A DNA stretch of 64,000 bases from Acinetobacter portensis (GCF_009372215.1 NZ_LWRV01000032.1:1-64000); one strand, 5' to 3'; shown: positions 48,814 through 59,005, numbered from the stretch's first letter. The notes: generated by a model not told the origin, from the letters alone. Made by a program: numbers and translations.

Positions 48814-50202
48814 ATGACTAAAACGAAAATAGAATCTGTTACAGAAATTATTCAGCAACAAATAGCCAATAAAAGTTTGATTACAGGCTCAAGGCTGCCA
48901 TCTGTACGTCAATTTGCAAAACAAATGAATTGTTCTGTATCTACAATTGTTGAAGTTTATGCACGTCTTGTTGCCGAAGGTATTTTAGAATCAAGAATTG
49001 GTGCTGGTTATTATGTATTGGGTCATAGACCGAGCTATGACTACATTGAGCAAGAATTTAATTATCAAAGAGAAATTGATCCATTATGGATTTCAAGGCA
49101 AGCTTTGGAAGCATCTAATGATGCCTTAAAACCTGGTTGTGGATGGCTACCTGAAGATTGGATGCCTGAACAAACTATTCGAAAAGCTTTAAAACTCGTT
49201 GCAAAATCAGAAACATCTTTATTAATGAATTATGCTGTTCCACATGGTCATTTACCGCTAAGACAACTTATCGCACGAAAAAAAGAAGTATATGATTTAA
49301 AAGTTCATCCAAATCAAATTCTTATCTTAGATTCTGCAACACAATCCATCGACCTGATTTTTAGGCTTTTATTACAAGCAGGTGATGTCATTTTAATTGA
49401 TGATCCTTGTTATTTTAACTTTCAAACGTTAATAAAAACTCATCATTTAAAAGCGGTAACTATTCCATTTACTGAACATGGTCCAAATATTGAAAAATTT
49501 AAGCAAGCACTCAGTTTGAAACCTAAAATTTATTTAACCAATACAGGTATACATAACCCTACAGGTGCGATTCTTTCATTACAAACAGCATATCAAATCG
49601 CAAAATTAGCTGAACAAGTAAATTTAATGATTATTGAAGATGAAATATTTGCAGATTTTGAATATACACCGGCACCAAGATACGCATCTTTAGCGGGTTT
49701 TGAGCATGTGATTCAAATAGGAAGCTACACAAAAACATTATCTGCTGCTGTACGTTGCGGGTATATTATTTCTAATTTGAAACTTGTTGATTCTTTAATT
49801 GATTTAAGAATTTCAACAAATTTTAGTAATAGTAATTTAAATGCAGAGATTATTTATCAATCTCTCATGGATACAAGTTTTCCTAAACATATTGATTGGC
49901 TTAAAAAACAGCTACTTAAGCTCACGAAAGACACCTTAATCAAACTTGAACAATTAGGCATTGAACCATGGATTATTCCAAAAGCAGGGATTTTTGTTTG
50001 GTGTAAATTACCTGAAGGTATTCATGCTTCTCAGCTTTCACAATTATGCTTAAAACAAAATATTATTCTTGCCCCTGGAAATGCGTTTAGCCAATCTGAA
50101 GGGGCTGAAAATTATATGCGTTTTAACGTTGCACAATGTATAGATAAGAAAATATTTGATGTACTTGCCAATGCTATTCAAGAATTACAGCAAGAAAATT
50201 AA
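48814..50202 (+). CDS. MocR-type PLP-dependent transcriptional regulator
   Basis: A 462-residue fusion of an N-terminal GntR winged helix (SRLPSVRQFAKQMNCSVSTIVEVYARL) and a C-terminal fold I aminotransferase-like domain. The expected PLP lysine lies in IGSYTKTLSAAVRCGYI, and Asp/Asn contacts are seen in TGIHNPTGAI and IIEDEIFADF. It resembles PtsJ/PdxR-like MocR proteins. By context it controls the divergent EamA exporter. Confidence 0.9.
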   Translation: MTKTKIESVTEIIQQQIANKSLITGSRLPSVRQFAKQMNCSVSTIVEVYARLVAEGILESRIGAGYYVLGHRPSYDYIEQEFNYQREIDPLWISRQALEASNDALKPGCGWLPEDWMPEQTIRKALKLVAKSETSLLMNYAVPHGHLPLRQLIARKKEVYDLKVHPNQILILDSATQSIDLIFRLLLQAGDVILIDDPCYFNFQTLIKTHHLKAVTIPFTEHGPNIEKFKQALSLKPKIYLTNTGIHNPTGAILSLQTAYQIAKLAEQVNLMIIEDEIFADFEYTPAPRYASLAGFEHVIQIGSYTKTLSAAVRCGYIISNLKLVDSLIDLRISTNFSNSNLNAEIIYQSLMDTSFPKHIDWLKKQLLKLTKDTLIKLEQLGIEPWIIPKAGIFVWCKLPEGIHASQLSQLCLKQNIILAPGNAFSQSEGAENYMRFNVAQCIDKKIFDVLANAIQELQQEN

Positions 50203-50210
50203 GCTCAAAA

Positions 50211-50648
50211 TTAATGATCGTATTCCACATAATCCCAAAGGTTTAAGCGGGCTTTAATTTCTTTACGCAAGTCTGGAATCATTGTTAAAAGTGTGCCGTC
50301 GATCCATAAAATTAAAGCTTGTGTTGAAAGCTTTTGTTCATTTTCATCAACTAATTGTGCACCTTTTACAATAGCTAATGTTTCATGGTTAGCTGGTGTT
50401 TCAATGCCTTTGAATAATACTTGTAATTCGTGTCCTGTATCTTGAATTAACCATTCCAATTCAATTTGAATATTATGATTGGATTTTAAAACAATTTGTC
50501 CTTCCAAAACTTCATTATCATTTTCACAGTCGTGATCTACACGAACTTTAGATAAAAACCATTCTTGCTGGCTTAAATCTTCTAGAGTCTGAAAGGGCGT
50601 TAAAATATTACTTAAATTAAATTGGCGACTTAAATCAAAGAATTGCAT
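50211..50648 (-). CDS. Hypothetical cytoplasmic protein
   Basis: A 145-residue soluble, acidic protein without a signal or membrane segment. Predicted elements are mixed strands; short motifs such as DLSRQFNLSNILTP at the start and IPDLRKEIKARLNLWDYVEYDH at the end may be conserved. I recognise no family. It is the only gene on its strand in this stretch, downstream of the interrupted phospholipase D gene. Confidence 0.6.
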   Translation of the reverse strand: MQFFDLSRQFNLSNILTPFQTLEDLSQQEWFLSKVRVDHDCENDNEVLEGQIVLKSNHNIQIELEWLIQDTGHELQVLFKGIETPANHETLAIVKGAQLVDENEQKLSTQALILWIDGTLLTMIPDLRKEIKARLNLWDYVEYDH

Positions 50649-50779
50649 TACAAATAAAAGGGAGATAAATAAAGTGTGAATATTAAATTAAATATGCACT
50701 TAATTAAATACAAAGTTCGACATAAGTAAATTTAGGATTCATTTTTAGAAATATAAGCGCAAAAGTAATTCCTTTGTCA

Positions 50780-52336
50780 TTACATCATCCATTCAATAGG
50801 TAAGTAGGATACGGCTTTAAAGGCAAAACGTTGAAATTTCGTCGTTTCAGGTTCTGTTTTATGAATAACAGTAGAACCATCAAATTTATGGTCTAACCAA
50901 ATAAGATTACCTTTTTCATCTAGTTTTAGTTCATAGGCAATTACTGGAAGGTATTCATTAAGTGTTTAACTGATTTCATTTTCTAAGTCTTGGGATTCAA
51001 CAACTAAACCGACTTCAGTATTTAAATATGCTGATCTTGGATCAAAATTAAAAGAGCCGATAAAGACCATTCCATCTATATCGAAAAATTTAGCATGTAA
51101 GCGAGATGCATTTTTATTTTTAGCAGGTATGACATTTCCTGTTGCCACTTCATACCATGTGCGTTTTGTACGTTCGATATACGGTTTAAACTCATACAGT
51201 TGTACACCAGATTGAAGTAAATCTTTTCGATATTTTTGATAAAAAGCATGCACAACAGGTACATCATTTGCCAAATAGGAGTTGGTTAAAACACGAGTCG
51301 TGACATTTTGACTCTGAATGCTTTGTAAGTATTTTAACCCTTTTTTTTGTGGCACAAAGTATGCAGATACAAGATCCATATGCTGTTTAGGTTGTCCCAT
51401 AATTTTGAATATTTGCGTATGAATCAGTTCTTGTTCTGCTGCATTTGCTCTAATTTTATTTGGGGAGTCTGCTAAAAAATGAGCTTTTGCCCAGTGAATA
51501 GCACTACTTTTTAAGGTGTCACGAATCACTTTTTCGGCATTATAAACTTTCTGTTCTTGTTGCGTTTTTCTTAAATCATCTAATTCATATTTATCACGTA
51601 ATTCTTTAAGAGCTTCAGCTGAACCTGCGCCCAATAATTGCTTTACCGAATAACTCAAATCATCATTCCAGAAAGTACTAAAAACCTGATTTGCCTGTAA
51701 AACAGATGGACCATAAAACATAATATCTAAGTCAGTAAACTGAAATTGGTCGCTAGCATCGAAGTATTCACGGCTAATGTTACGACCACCCGTTACTGCA
51801 ATGACACCATCACCAATGATTAGTTTATTGTGCATTCTATGGTTTACATTTTTAAATCTGAATAAATAGTCTATTGCACGTAATTTTCTAAATTTGTAAG
51901 GATTAAATAGTTTAATTTCAAAATTTGGATGTTGTGCCAACTGTTTCAATGTTGAATCGAGTTGTATACCATTTTGATCATCAATCAATAGTCGAACTTT
52001 TACACCTCTATCCGCAGCTTTTAGTAGTTCTGAAAGTAAAAGTTGTCCAATGCTATCGTTTTCCCAAATATAATATTGTAAATCAATACTATGTTTGGCT
52101 TTATTAATAATATGAAGTCTAGATGCAATACTTAAAAATGCATCATCTAAAGCTAAATATGCCGTCAGATTTTGTTCAAGTTGCGTATTAAAGTTTTTGC
52201 CATGCAACCAATAAGCGCTATTTTCTTTAAGATCGGCAGAAGCTTGTGCTTGTTTTTGTGCTTCATTCATTGGCAAACTACATCCTGTAAGTAATATGAT
52301 TAGTGTTGTAATTTTAAGAAATTTTCCATTTTTCAT
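50780..52336 (-). pseudogene. Phospholipase D-like lipoprotein gene interrupted by an in-frame TAA
   Basis: The frame starts with a lipoprotein signal ending LLTGC and has two HKD motifs: HRMHNKLIIGDG with TGGRNISREYF, and SRLHAKFFDIDG with GSFNFDPRS. The open frame stops after 456 residues at a TAA (50966-50968), but the same frame continues without break for 61 more codons to a TAA at 50780, encoding LNEYLPVIAYELKLDEKGNL and ending SYLPIEWMM, which matches the normal C-terminus of cardiolipin-synthase-like PLD proteins. A single nonsense change is the simplest reading. The truncated product keeps both active-site motifs and may be partly functional. An alternative start is at 52351. Confidence 0.85.
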
Positions 52337-52419
52337 TAAAAATATATTCATATGGATGATTAAATCTAATTTCTCTTTAATATAACGTATGTTAAAGGTT
52401 GAAACTGCGAATAAAATAA

Positions 52420-53580
<1,161 letters not shown>

Positions 53581-53604
53581 AATTTAACCTTTTCGTGAGT
53601 TTAT

Positions 53605-53630
53605 AAAAAGCCTAAATCATTAGGCTTTTT
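53605..53630 (+). terminator. Terminator of frmA
   Basis: An 11-bp stem AAAAAGCCTAA/TTAGGCTTTTT with a 4-base loop. Confidence 0.9.
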
Positions 53631-53995
53631 ATATGCCTCAAAATTCTTTCATGAATCAAATAATGATCATTCATTAATATTCAATTTACGAATGAAAGTT
53701 CTATCGTCTCTAGGCTAAAGAATATATTCAGTAAGAATATGAAGGTGGTTTTTGATAAAAGCTAATCTTTATAGGAGAGCGGACTTCAGTTATGAATTTT
53801 CTGGTAATTAGAAAAGTGATTTATGAAGGAAATCTAGTGAAATTCTAATAAAATAAAGTAATCGATAATATGTAAAAAATTAACATAAATAAAATAAAAT
53901 GGATAACAACTTGCTATATATAGATTTCCTTAAATCTCATATTATTATTGCTGAATAGTTTCTATTTGGTTTTTTATTTAATATTAGGATTTTAT
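53631..53995. other. Intergenic region before the GGDEF-EAL gene
   Basis: About 365 AT-rich bases. An AATGATCATT palindrome is present near 53661, and there is a good SD (AGGA) right before the next gene. Short ORFs here have badly spaced ribosome binding sites. I see no further structure. Confidence 0.5.
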
Positions 53996-56116
53996 ATGAC
54001 TCATTTACGTATTTCTCAAGATTCCAAAACGAATCTGGCAGAAACATCCATGAGTCATAAAGATTCAAAAATTATATTCAGTGATGATCTTAAACAAATA
54101 TTAGAAATGACACCGCAACTCATCTGGGTGCATAAATCAGAGCAAAATTATTGCAATTCAGCAATGAGAAATTATTTTGGGCATCCTACACATGATCTTC
54201 AAGTGCTAGATGCGCTAAAAGCAATTCATCCCAAAGATGCAGAATATATTTATACGTTTTGGAATGATGCAAAAAAAACAGGTTTAAGTTTTGAAAAAGA
54301 ATGTCGTATTAAAGATGCAAACGGACTTTATCAATGGTTTTTACTGATTGCAAAAAGTACGAAAAATTCTGAAAATCAACTGGATTGGTTCGTCAGTTGC
54401 ACCAATATTCACAATAGCGCAATTGCATTACGTGAAACTACAGAAGCCTTAAATACCAATACAAGTATGCTCGATGCAAGTGTTGATTGTATTAAAGTCA
54501 TTACACCAGAAGGTCATGTTTCACACATGAATCGATCAGGATGTAATGCTTTACTAGGTCAAGATCGTGTCGATAAATTTGGCATGGAATGGTTGAGTCT
54601 ATTGCCACCTGAAGCAAAAAAAGAAGGTCGTAAAGCAATTAAAAAAGCAGCGCATGGAAAAAATGCTCGATTTGCAGGAAAAAGTACAGCAGGTGGAAAA
54701 ATCATGTACTGGGACAATATTTTAACGCCTGTGCTCAATGATAAAAACCAGACAACACGTATTTTATCCGTTTCGAGAGATATCACATTACAACGTCTAG
54801 CAGAACAAAAATTAAGATTAGCAAGTGAAACCGATGAGCTTACAAGCTTAATGAATCGACGAGCATTAAAAAAACGCATTTATAAAACATTAAAACATGC
54901 AAAAACTAAAGACTTATCTTTTGCGGTGATGATTATTGATCTAGATCATTTTAAACATATTAATGACACATTAGGGCATCATGCAGGCGATCACTTACTC
55001 AAAGTATTATCTAAAAGACTGCTTAAAAAATTACCTGAAAATACCTATATCTCAAGATTGGGTGGAGATGAATTTGCAGTTGTTGTTGAAAATGTCCGAA
55101 ACTTAAGTGATTTAAGCAACACATCTAAAGTGATTTTAAAGCAAATTCAATTACCCATTAAATACAAAGGAAAAATACTCAGTGCAGGGATGAGTATAGG
55201 TTGTTCTTTATTTCCGAAGGATGCCCAAGATATTACGCATTTATTGAAATATGCAGATACTGCTTTAAATGATTTAAAATCACAAGGACGAGGTGGTTTC
55301 AGATTGTATGACTCTAAAATGATGAAAGATGTCCATTTAAAGGCGCAACAATTATTCACGGCACGTCAAATTATTCGCAATCATAATATTGAACCCTTTT
55401 ACCAAGCCAAAGTTAATCTAGAAACATTACAATTAGTAGGATTTGAAGCACTTTTACGATGGAAAGATGAAAAAGGATGCATTCAATTTCCTTCAACAAT
55501 TGCTGATGCTTTTAATGATTATGATTTGGCGAGTCAAATTAGCGAAATTATCCAAACTCAAGTTTTCCAAGATTTATCAACGTGGATTGAGCTAGGTTTA
55601 AACGTTGTTCCAATTGCAATTAATGCATCACCTGTTGAATTTATGCGGGATGACTATGCAGAATTAATTTTGAAACGTTTAGAAAAATATAAAATACCGC
55701 ACAAATTAATTGAAGTAGAAATTACTGAGCATGTTCTTGAATCGAGAGGTTCGGAGTACGTCATTAGAGCTTTAACTAAATTAAAAAATGCAGGAATACG
55801 TATTGCTTTAGATGATTTTGGAACAGGGCATTCTTCTATGGCGCATTTAACCGATTATCCCGTCGATTGTTTAAAAATTGATTACAATTTTGTTCATAGA
55901 TTAAATAAGGAAAAATCCGTAAGCGCCATTGTAGAAGGCATTACTAAACTAGGTCCTATTTTGTCACTCGATGTTATTGCTGAAGGCATTGAAACAAAAG
56001 AACAGTTAGAGAATCTAAAATCCTTTGGATGCTGTGTGGGGCAAGGCTTTCTATTTAGTAAAGCAGTACCTGAAAATCTGGCAAAAGACATGCTTACCAA
56101 TAATATGTTTTTGTGA
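53996..56116 (+). CDS. PAS-GGDEF-EAL cyclic di-GMP protein
   Basis: A 706-residue soluble protein. Two PAS-like domains (about residues 30-150 and 155-275) are followed by GGDEF (residues 356-360, motif intact) and EAL (residues 484-486, motif intact). The EAL catalytic set appears complete: the Glu of EAL, Asn in INASP, Glu in EVEITEH, DDFGTG, Lys in LKIDYN, Glu in IAEGIET and Gln in GQGF. No RxxD inhibitory site precedes GGDEF. It could make and degrade c-di-GMP, with PAS sensing an unknown cue. The ATG at 53996 (AGGA 6 bases upstream) is preferred to a TTG extension. Confidence 0.92.
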   Translation: MTHLRISQDSKTNLAETSMSHKDSKIIFSDDLKQILEMTPQLIWVHKSEQNYCNSAMRNYFGHPTHDLQVLDALKAIHPKDAEYIYTFWNDAKKTGLSFEKECRIKDANGLYQWFLLIAKSTKNSENQLDWFVSCTNIHNSAIALRETTEALNTNTSMLDASVDCIKVITPEGHVSHMNRSGCNALLGQDRVDKFGMEWLSLLPPEAKKEGRKAIKKAAHGKNARFAGKSTAGGKIMYWDNILTPVLNDKNQTTRILSVSRDITLQRLAEQKLRLASETDELTSLMNRRALKKRIYKTLKHAKTKDLSFAVMIIDLDHFKHINDTLGHHAGDHLLKVLSKRLLKKLPENTYISRLGGDEFAVVVENVRNLSDLSNTSKVILKQIQLPIKYKGKILSAGMSIGCSLFPKDAQDITHLLKYADTALNDLKSQGRGGFRLYDSKMMKDVHLKAQQLFTARQIIRNHNIEPFYQAKVNLETLQLVGFEALLRWKDEKGCIQFPSTIADAFNDYDLASQISEIIQTQVFQDLSTWIELGLNVVPIAINASPVEFMRDDYAELILKRLEKYKIPHKLIEVEITEHVLESRGSEYVIRALTKLKNAGIRIALDDFGTGHSSMAHLTDYPVDCLKIDYNFVHRLNKEKSVSAIVEGITKLGPILSLDVIAEGIETKEQLENLKSFGCCVGQGFLFSKAVPENLAKDMLTNNMFL

Positions 56117-56150
56117 AATGTAGGTTTTTTGCTATGAAACAAAAAATATC

Positions 56151-56179
56151 TTGTCAAAGCTAGTCATTACAGGTATTTT
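56151..56179 (+). promoter_or_regulatory. Promoter of the DAHP synthase leader transcript
   Basis: TTGTCA (56151-56156) and TATTTT (56174-56179) with a 17-base spacer; transcription would start near 56186, about 25 bases before the leader peptide start. Confidence 0.65.
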
Positions 56180-56210
56180 GGTTAAAAGCTTATTTTTATT
56201 AGATGAAAAG

Positions 56211-56267
56211 ATGTTAAAGCAACCTGTTATCTCAAACGCAACTTATTATTTCTGGCAATTTAGATAA
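56211..56267 (+). CDS. Aromatic leader peptide 1
   Basis: An 18-codon ORF, MLKQPVISNATYYFWQFR, ending at TAA. Codons 12-15 are Tyr-Tyr-Phe-Trp and codon 17 is Phe, so all three aromatic amino acids are needed within six codons. It overlaps the 5' arm of the attenuator stem and a small hairpin GGCAATT/AATTGCC (56254-56272). Its ribosome binding site is weak (AGATGAAAAG precedes the ATG), which is the main reservation. Confidence 0.72.
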   Translation: MLKQPVISNATYYFWQFR

Positions 56268-56315
56268 TTGCCTGAACGCGTTTGGGCAGATAAATAGGTT
56301 GCCCACCAGTTTATA

Positions 56316-56344
56316 CCTGATCGGCAACCCGATCAGGTTTTTTT
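56316..56344 (+). terminator. Attenuator terminator
   Basis: A perfect 9-bp GC-rich stem CCTGATCGG/CCGATCAGG, loop CAAC, seven T. It is followed by the DAHP synthase gene on the same strand rather than preceded by a long gene, so it acts as an attenuator. Confidence 0.9.
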
Positions 56345-56376
56345 ATGTCTTTTAATTTATATTTTGGAGAATTTTC

Positions 56377-56472
56377 ATGAAAACATTAACTTTGTCATAT
56401 TTTAGCAACTCTTATTGGTTTTACTTTAATCAACTTATGACGCAATCCACTAGACCCAATATGCTCAAATAA
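56377..56472 (+). CDS. Aromatic-rich leader peptide 2
   Basis: A 31-codon ORF beginning MKTLTLSYFSNSYWFYFNQL. Seven of its residues 8-17 are Tyr, Phe or Trp. It has a good SD (GGAGA 6 bases before the ATG) and ends 39 bases before the DAHP synthase start. The SNSYWFYF core resembles SNATYYFW of leader 1, hinting at duplication. A hairpin GGACTG-N8-CAGTCC (56479-56498) lies between its stop and the SD of the synthase gene. Function is inferred; no terminator follows it, so any control would be on translation. Confidence 0.6.
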   Translation: MKTLTLSYFSNSYWFYFNQLMTQSTRPNMLK

Positions 56473-56511
56473 ATGATCGGACTGAAAAAATACAGTCCAA
56501 AGGAATGAAAA

Positions 56512-57567
56512 ATGAATGCTTTAGTAAATACATTAGAAAAAACAACCAACAAAGAAACGACTTTAAGTTTGCCAACAGAATTAAAGGCAGCGTTACCATT
56601 ATCTGCAAAATTAGTACATCAAATTTCTGAACAACGCCAAACCATTCAAAATATCTTAAATGGAAAAGATAAACGATTGATGGTGATTACAGGTCCATGT
56701 TCTATTCATGACCCGATTTCTGCATTTGAATACGCTGAAAATTTATTAAAATTACAAGCACAAGTATCTGACCAAATTTTCCTTGTGATGCGTGCATACA
56801 TAGAAAAACCGCGTACAACAGTGGGTTGGAAAGGCTTTTTATACGATCCAAACCTAGATGGATCTGCAAATATGCAATTAGGCTTAGAAAAATCGCGTCA
56901 GCTTTACTTAGAAATAATTGAAATGGGTTTACCCATTTCTTCTGAAATTTTAAGCCCTATGGCAACAGCATATTTTGATGATTTATTGGCTTGGGGTGCA
57001 ATTGGTGCAAGAACAAGTGAATCTCAAATTCACCGTGAAATTTCAAGTCATATGCCGTTTAGTATTGGCTTCAAAAATGGTACAGATGGTTCAATTCAAA
57101 TTGCTTTAGATGCCATTCAATCGGCATCAAATTCGCATCAATTTTTAGGTTTAAGCCAATCAGGTTTACCATCTATTATTGAATCGGATGGAAATCCACA
57201 TGCACATTTAATTTTACGTGGTTCAAATACAGGTGCAAACTTTGCTTTGGTTGAAATTGAAAAAATCAAACAAAAAGCAAAAGGTGAATTACCTGCATTA
57301 GTGATTGATTGTAGTCATGGTAATAGTAGTAAAAATCCGTTAAATCAGCCTGAAGTTTTAAAAACCATTGTTGCAGAACGCTTAAGTACGAATGTTCGCG
57401 GTGTGATGCTTGAAAGCCATTTGGTTGATGGAAATCAGAAAATTTCGGATGAAATGACCTACGGTCAATCTATAACCGATGGCTGTTTAGGTTGGGATAA
57501 AACGGCACAACTTTTAAACGATGTTGCTGATACTTTAAGATGCCGTGAAATCAAGCTTAGTGCCTAA
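56512..57567 (+). CDS. aroF: 3-deoxy-7-phosphoheptulonate (DAHP) synthase, second copy
   Basis: A 351-residue type I DAHP synthase paralogous to the enzyme at 30.1 kb. Conserved segments are ITGPCSIHDPISAFEYAE, EKPRTTVGWKGFLYDP, GARTSESQIHREISS and DCSHGNSSKNP. SD AAAGG is 7-8 bases upstream of the ATG. Unlike the other copy, it sits behind an attenuator and two aromatic leader ORFs, so its synthesis should rise when charged aromatic tRNAs are scarce. The gene symbol is assigned by type only; its feedback inhibitor is unknown. Confidence 0.9.
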   Translation: MNALVNTLEKTTNKETTLSLPTELKAALPLSAKLVHQISEQRQTIQNILNGKDKRLMVITGPCSIHDPISAFEYAENLLKLQAQVSDQIFLVMRAYIEKPRTTVGWKGFLYDPNLDGSANMQLGLEKSRQLYLEIIEMGLPISSEILSPMATAYFDDLLAWGAIGARTSESQIHREISSHMPFSIGFKNGTDGSIQIALDAIQSASNSHQFLGLSQSGLPSIIESDGNPHAHLILRGSNTGANFALVEIEKIKQKAKGELPALVIDCSHGNSSKNPLNQPEVLKTIVAERLSTNVRGVMLESHLVDGNQKISDEMTYGQSITDGCLGWDKTAQLLNDVADTLRCREIKLSA

Positions 57568-57581
57568 GTTGTTATTTGTTT

Positions 57582-57614
57582 AAAAAAAACCTCTAACTTT
57601 TAGAGGTTTTTTTT
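57582..57614 (+). terminator. Terminator of the second DAHP synthase gene
   Basis: A 14-bp stem AAAAAAACCTCTAA/TTAGAGGTTTTTTT with loop CTT. Confidence 0.92.
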
Positions 57615-57807
57615 ATTATTTCAGATGAAAAACAATATGAAGTTTAGATTAATTTTCATTTAAATATAAATATGTGAAATACTTCAGGTTTTTACATCTC
57701 GTAACACAACACAAATTATAAGAATATGACTTTAGATAAAATATAAAATGTTGTTAATTAAAGCAATATTTTTAATATTTCATATAATTTTAAAGTGAAT
57801 TTATTAA

Positions 57808-58971
57808 ATGTACACCACAGAATTGCTCGACGAAGCGCGTAAATTTATGTTCCACATGCTCACCAAAGTGGTTGAGTATGGCGGATCTGACTTATTTATT
57901 ACCGCAGATTTTCCGCCTAGCATTAAACATCAAGGTTTAATGAAGGCATTCGGTCAGCAAGAATTAACATATGAAAAAACAAAGTTATTTGCCTATAGTT
58001 TGATGAATGAACGTCAAAGAGTAGAATTTGAAACTGAACTTGAATGTAATTTTGCCATTAGCATTCCCAATGTTTCTCGTTTTCGTGTCAATGTATTCCA
58101 GCAACAATTAAATGTAGGCATGGTTATTCGTACCATTACTGCTGAAATTCCAAATTTTGAAAAGCTAAAACTTCCTGAAACGCTAAAAAGCGTGATTATG
58201 GAAAAACGAGGTTTAGTTTTAGTGGTGGGTGGTACAGGTTCGGGTAAATCGACATCTTTAGCTGCGATGATTGATTACCGCAATGAAAACTCGGCAGGGC
58301 ATATTATTACCGTAGAAGACCCCGTTGAGTATGTACATAAACACAAAAAATCGATGATTACACATCGTGAAGTCGGTGTAGATTGTCATTCTTGGCACAA
58401 TGCTTTAAAAAATACGCTGCGCCAAGCACCAGATGTTATTTTAATTGGTGAGATTCGTGATACTGAAACAATGGAACATGCTATTGCTTTCGCTGAAACA
58501 GGGCATTTATGTTTAGGTACGCTTCACTCAAATAATGCAAACCAAACACTTGATCGAATTATTAACTTCTTCCCTGAAGAACGTCGTAATCAATTGCTTA
58601 TGGATTTATCGAGTAATTTAAAAGGCATTATTTCACAACGGTTAATTCGAACCCAAGATGGTAAGGGGCGTCGAGCTGCTGTTGAAATTATGTTGAATAC
58701 GCCATTGGTTGCAGATTTAATTCATAAAGGTAATTTCCATGAGTTAAAAGAAGTGATGTCACGTTCACGTGAATTGGGCATGCAAACTTTTGATCAAGCA
58801 TTATTCGATTTATATAATTATGGTGAAATTTCATATGAAGAAGCATTACGTAATGCCGATTCACTCAATGAATTGCGTCTACAAATTAAGTTAAAATCGA
58901 CACGTCAAGATTCAAGTATCCCAACAAAATCATCTTCATTTAGTATGAATCATAAAGCTGATGATTCATAA
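57808..58971 (+). CDS. pilU: PilT/PilU-family type IV pilus retraction ATPase, PilU-like
   Basis: A 387-residue hexameric ATPase. Walker A VVGGTGSGKSTSLAAMID, Asp-box VEDPVEYVH, Walker B DVILIGEIRDTETM and His-box GHLCLGTLHSNN are all intact. The sequence around EVGVDCHSWHNALKNTLRQAPDV and INFFPEERRNQLLMDL fits PilU rather than PilT. PilU helps PilT retract pili and cannot usually replace it. Here no pilT is adjacent; the neighbours are aroF and gcvH. A C-terminal tail of about 30 residues is Ser/Lys-rich. Confidence 0.87.
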   Translation: MYTTELLDEARKFMFHMLTKVVEYGGSDLFITADFPPSIKHQGLMKAFGQQELTYEKTKLFAYSLMNERQRVEFETELECNFAISIPNVSRFRVNVFQQQLNVGMVIRTITAEIPNFEKLKLPETLKSVIMEKRGLVLVVGGTGSGKSTSLAAMIDYRNENSAGHIITVEDPVEYVHKHKKSMITHREVGVDCHSWHNALKNTLRQAPDVILIGEIRDTETMEHAIAFAETGHLCLGTLHSNNANQTLDRIINFFPEERRNQLLMDLSSNLKGIISQRLIRTQDGKGRRAAVEIMLNTPLVADLIHKGNFHELKEVMSRSRELGMQTFDQALFDLYNYGEISYEEALRNADSLNELRLQIKLKSTRQDSSIPTKSSSFSMNHKADDS

Positions 58972-59005
58972 ATCTACACTTTAAAATTAAAGTGAATCAT
59001 CATAA

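Larger units (their letters stand above)
56186..56344 (+). promoter_or_regulatory. Transcription attenuator of the DAHP synthase gene
   Basis: Three competing helices are visible. (1) A long stem pairs 56219-56239 with 56278-56302: GCAACCT/AGGTTGC, TTATCT/AGATAA and CAAACGC/GCGTTTG, with small bulges. (2) GGTTGCC (56297-56303) can instead pair with GGCAACC (56323-56329). (3) CCTGATCGG/CCGATCAGG (56316-56337) is a terminator followed by seven T. Helix 2 excludes both others, the arrangement of an antiterminator. The 5' arm of helix 1 lies within the leader peptide coding sequence just before its Tyr-Tyr-Phe-Trp codons. Ribosome position should decide which helix forms; the exact order of events is inference. 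Confidence 0.8.

Noticed and set aside
50649-50779. Further gene between the hypothetical protein and the phospholipase D pseudogene
   Set aside because: Only short AT-rich frames with no start signals are present.
53800-53841. Short ORF (MNFLVIRKVIYEGNLVKF) with AGGAG upstream
   Set aside because: The AGGAG is about 14 bases from the ATG, too far for a good start, and there is no other support.
56186-56344. The structured leader as a metabolite riboswitch or T-box
   Set aside because: The helices contain an ORF with a Tyr-Tyr-Phe-Trp run, and the T-box consensus and specifier loop are absent, so peptide-based attenuation explains the region better.
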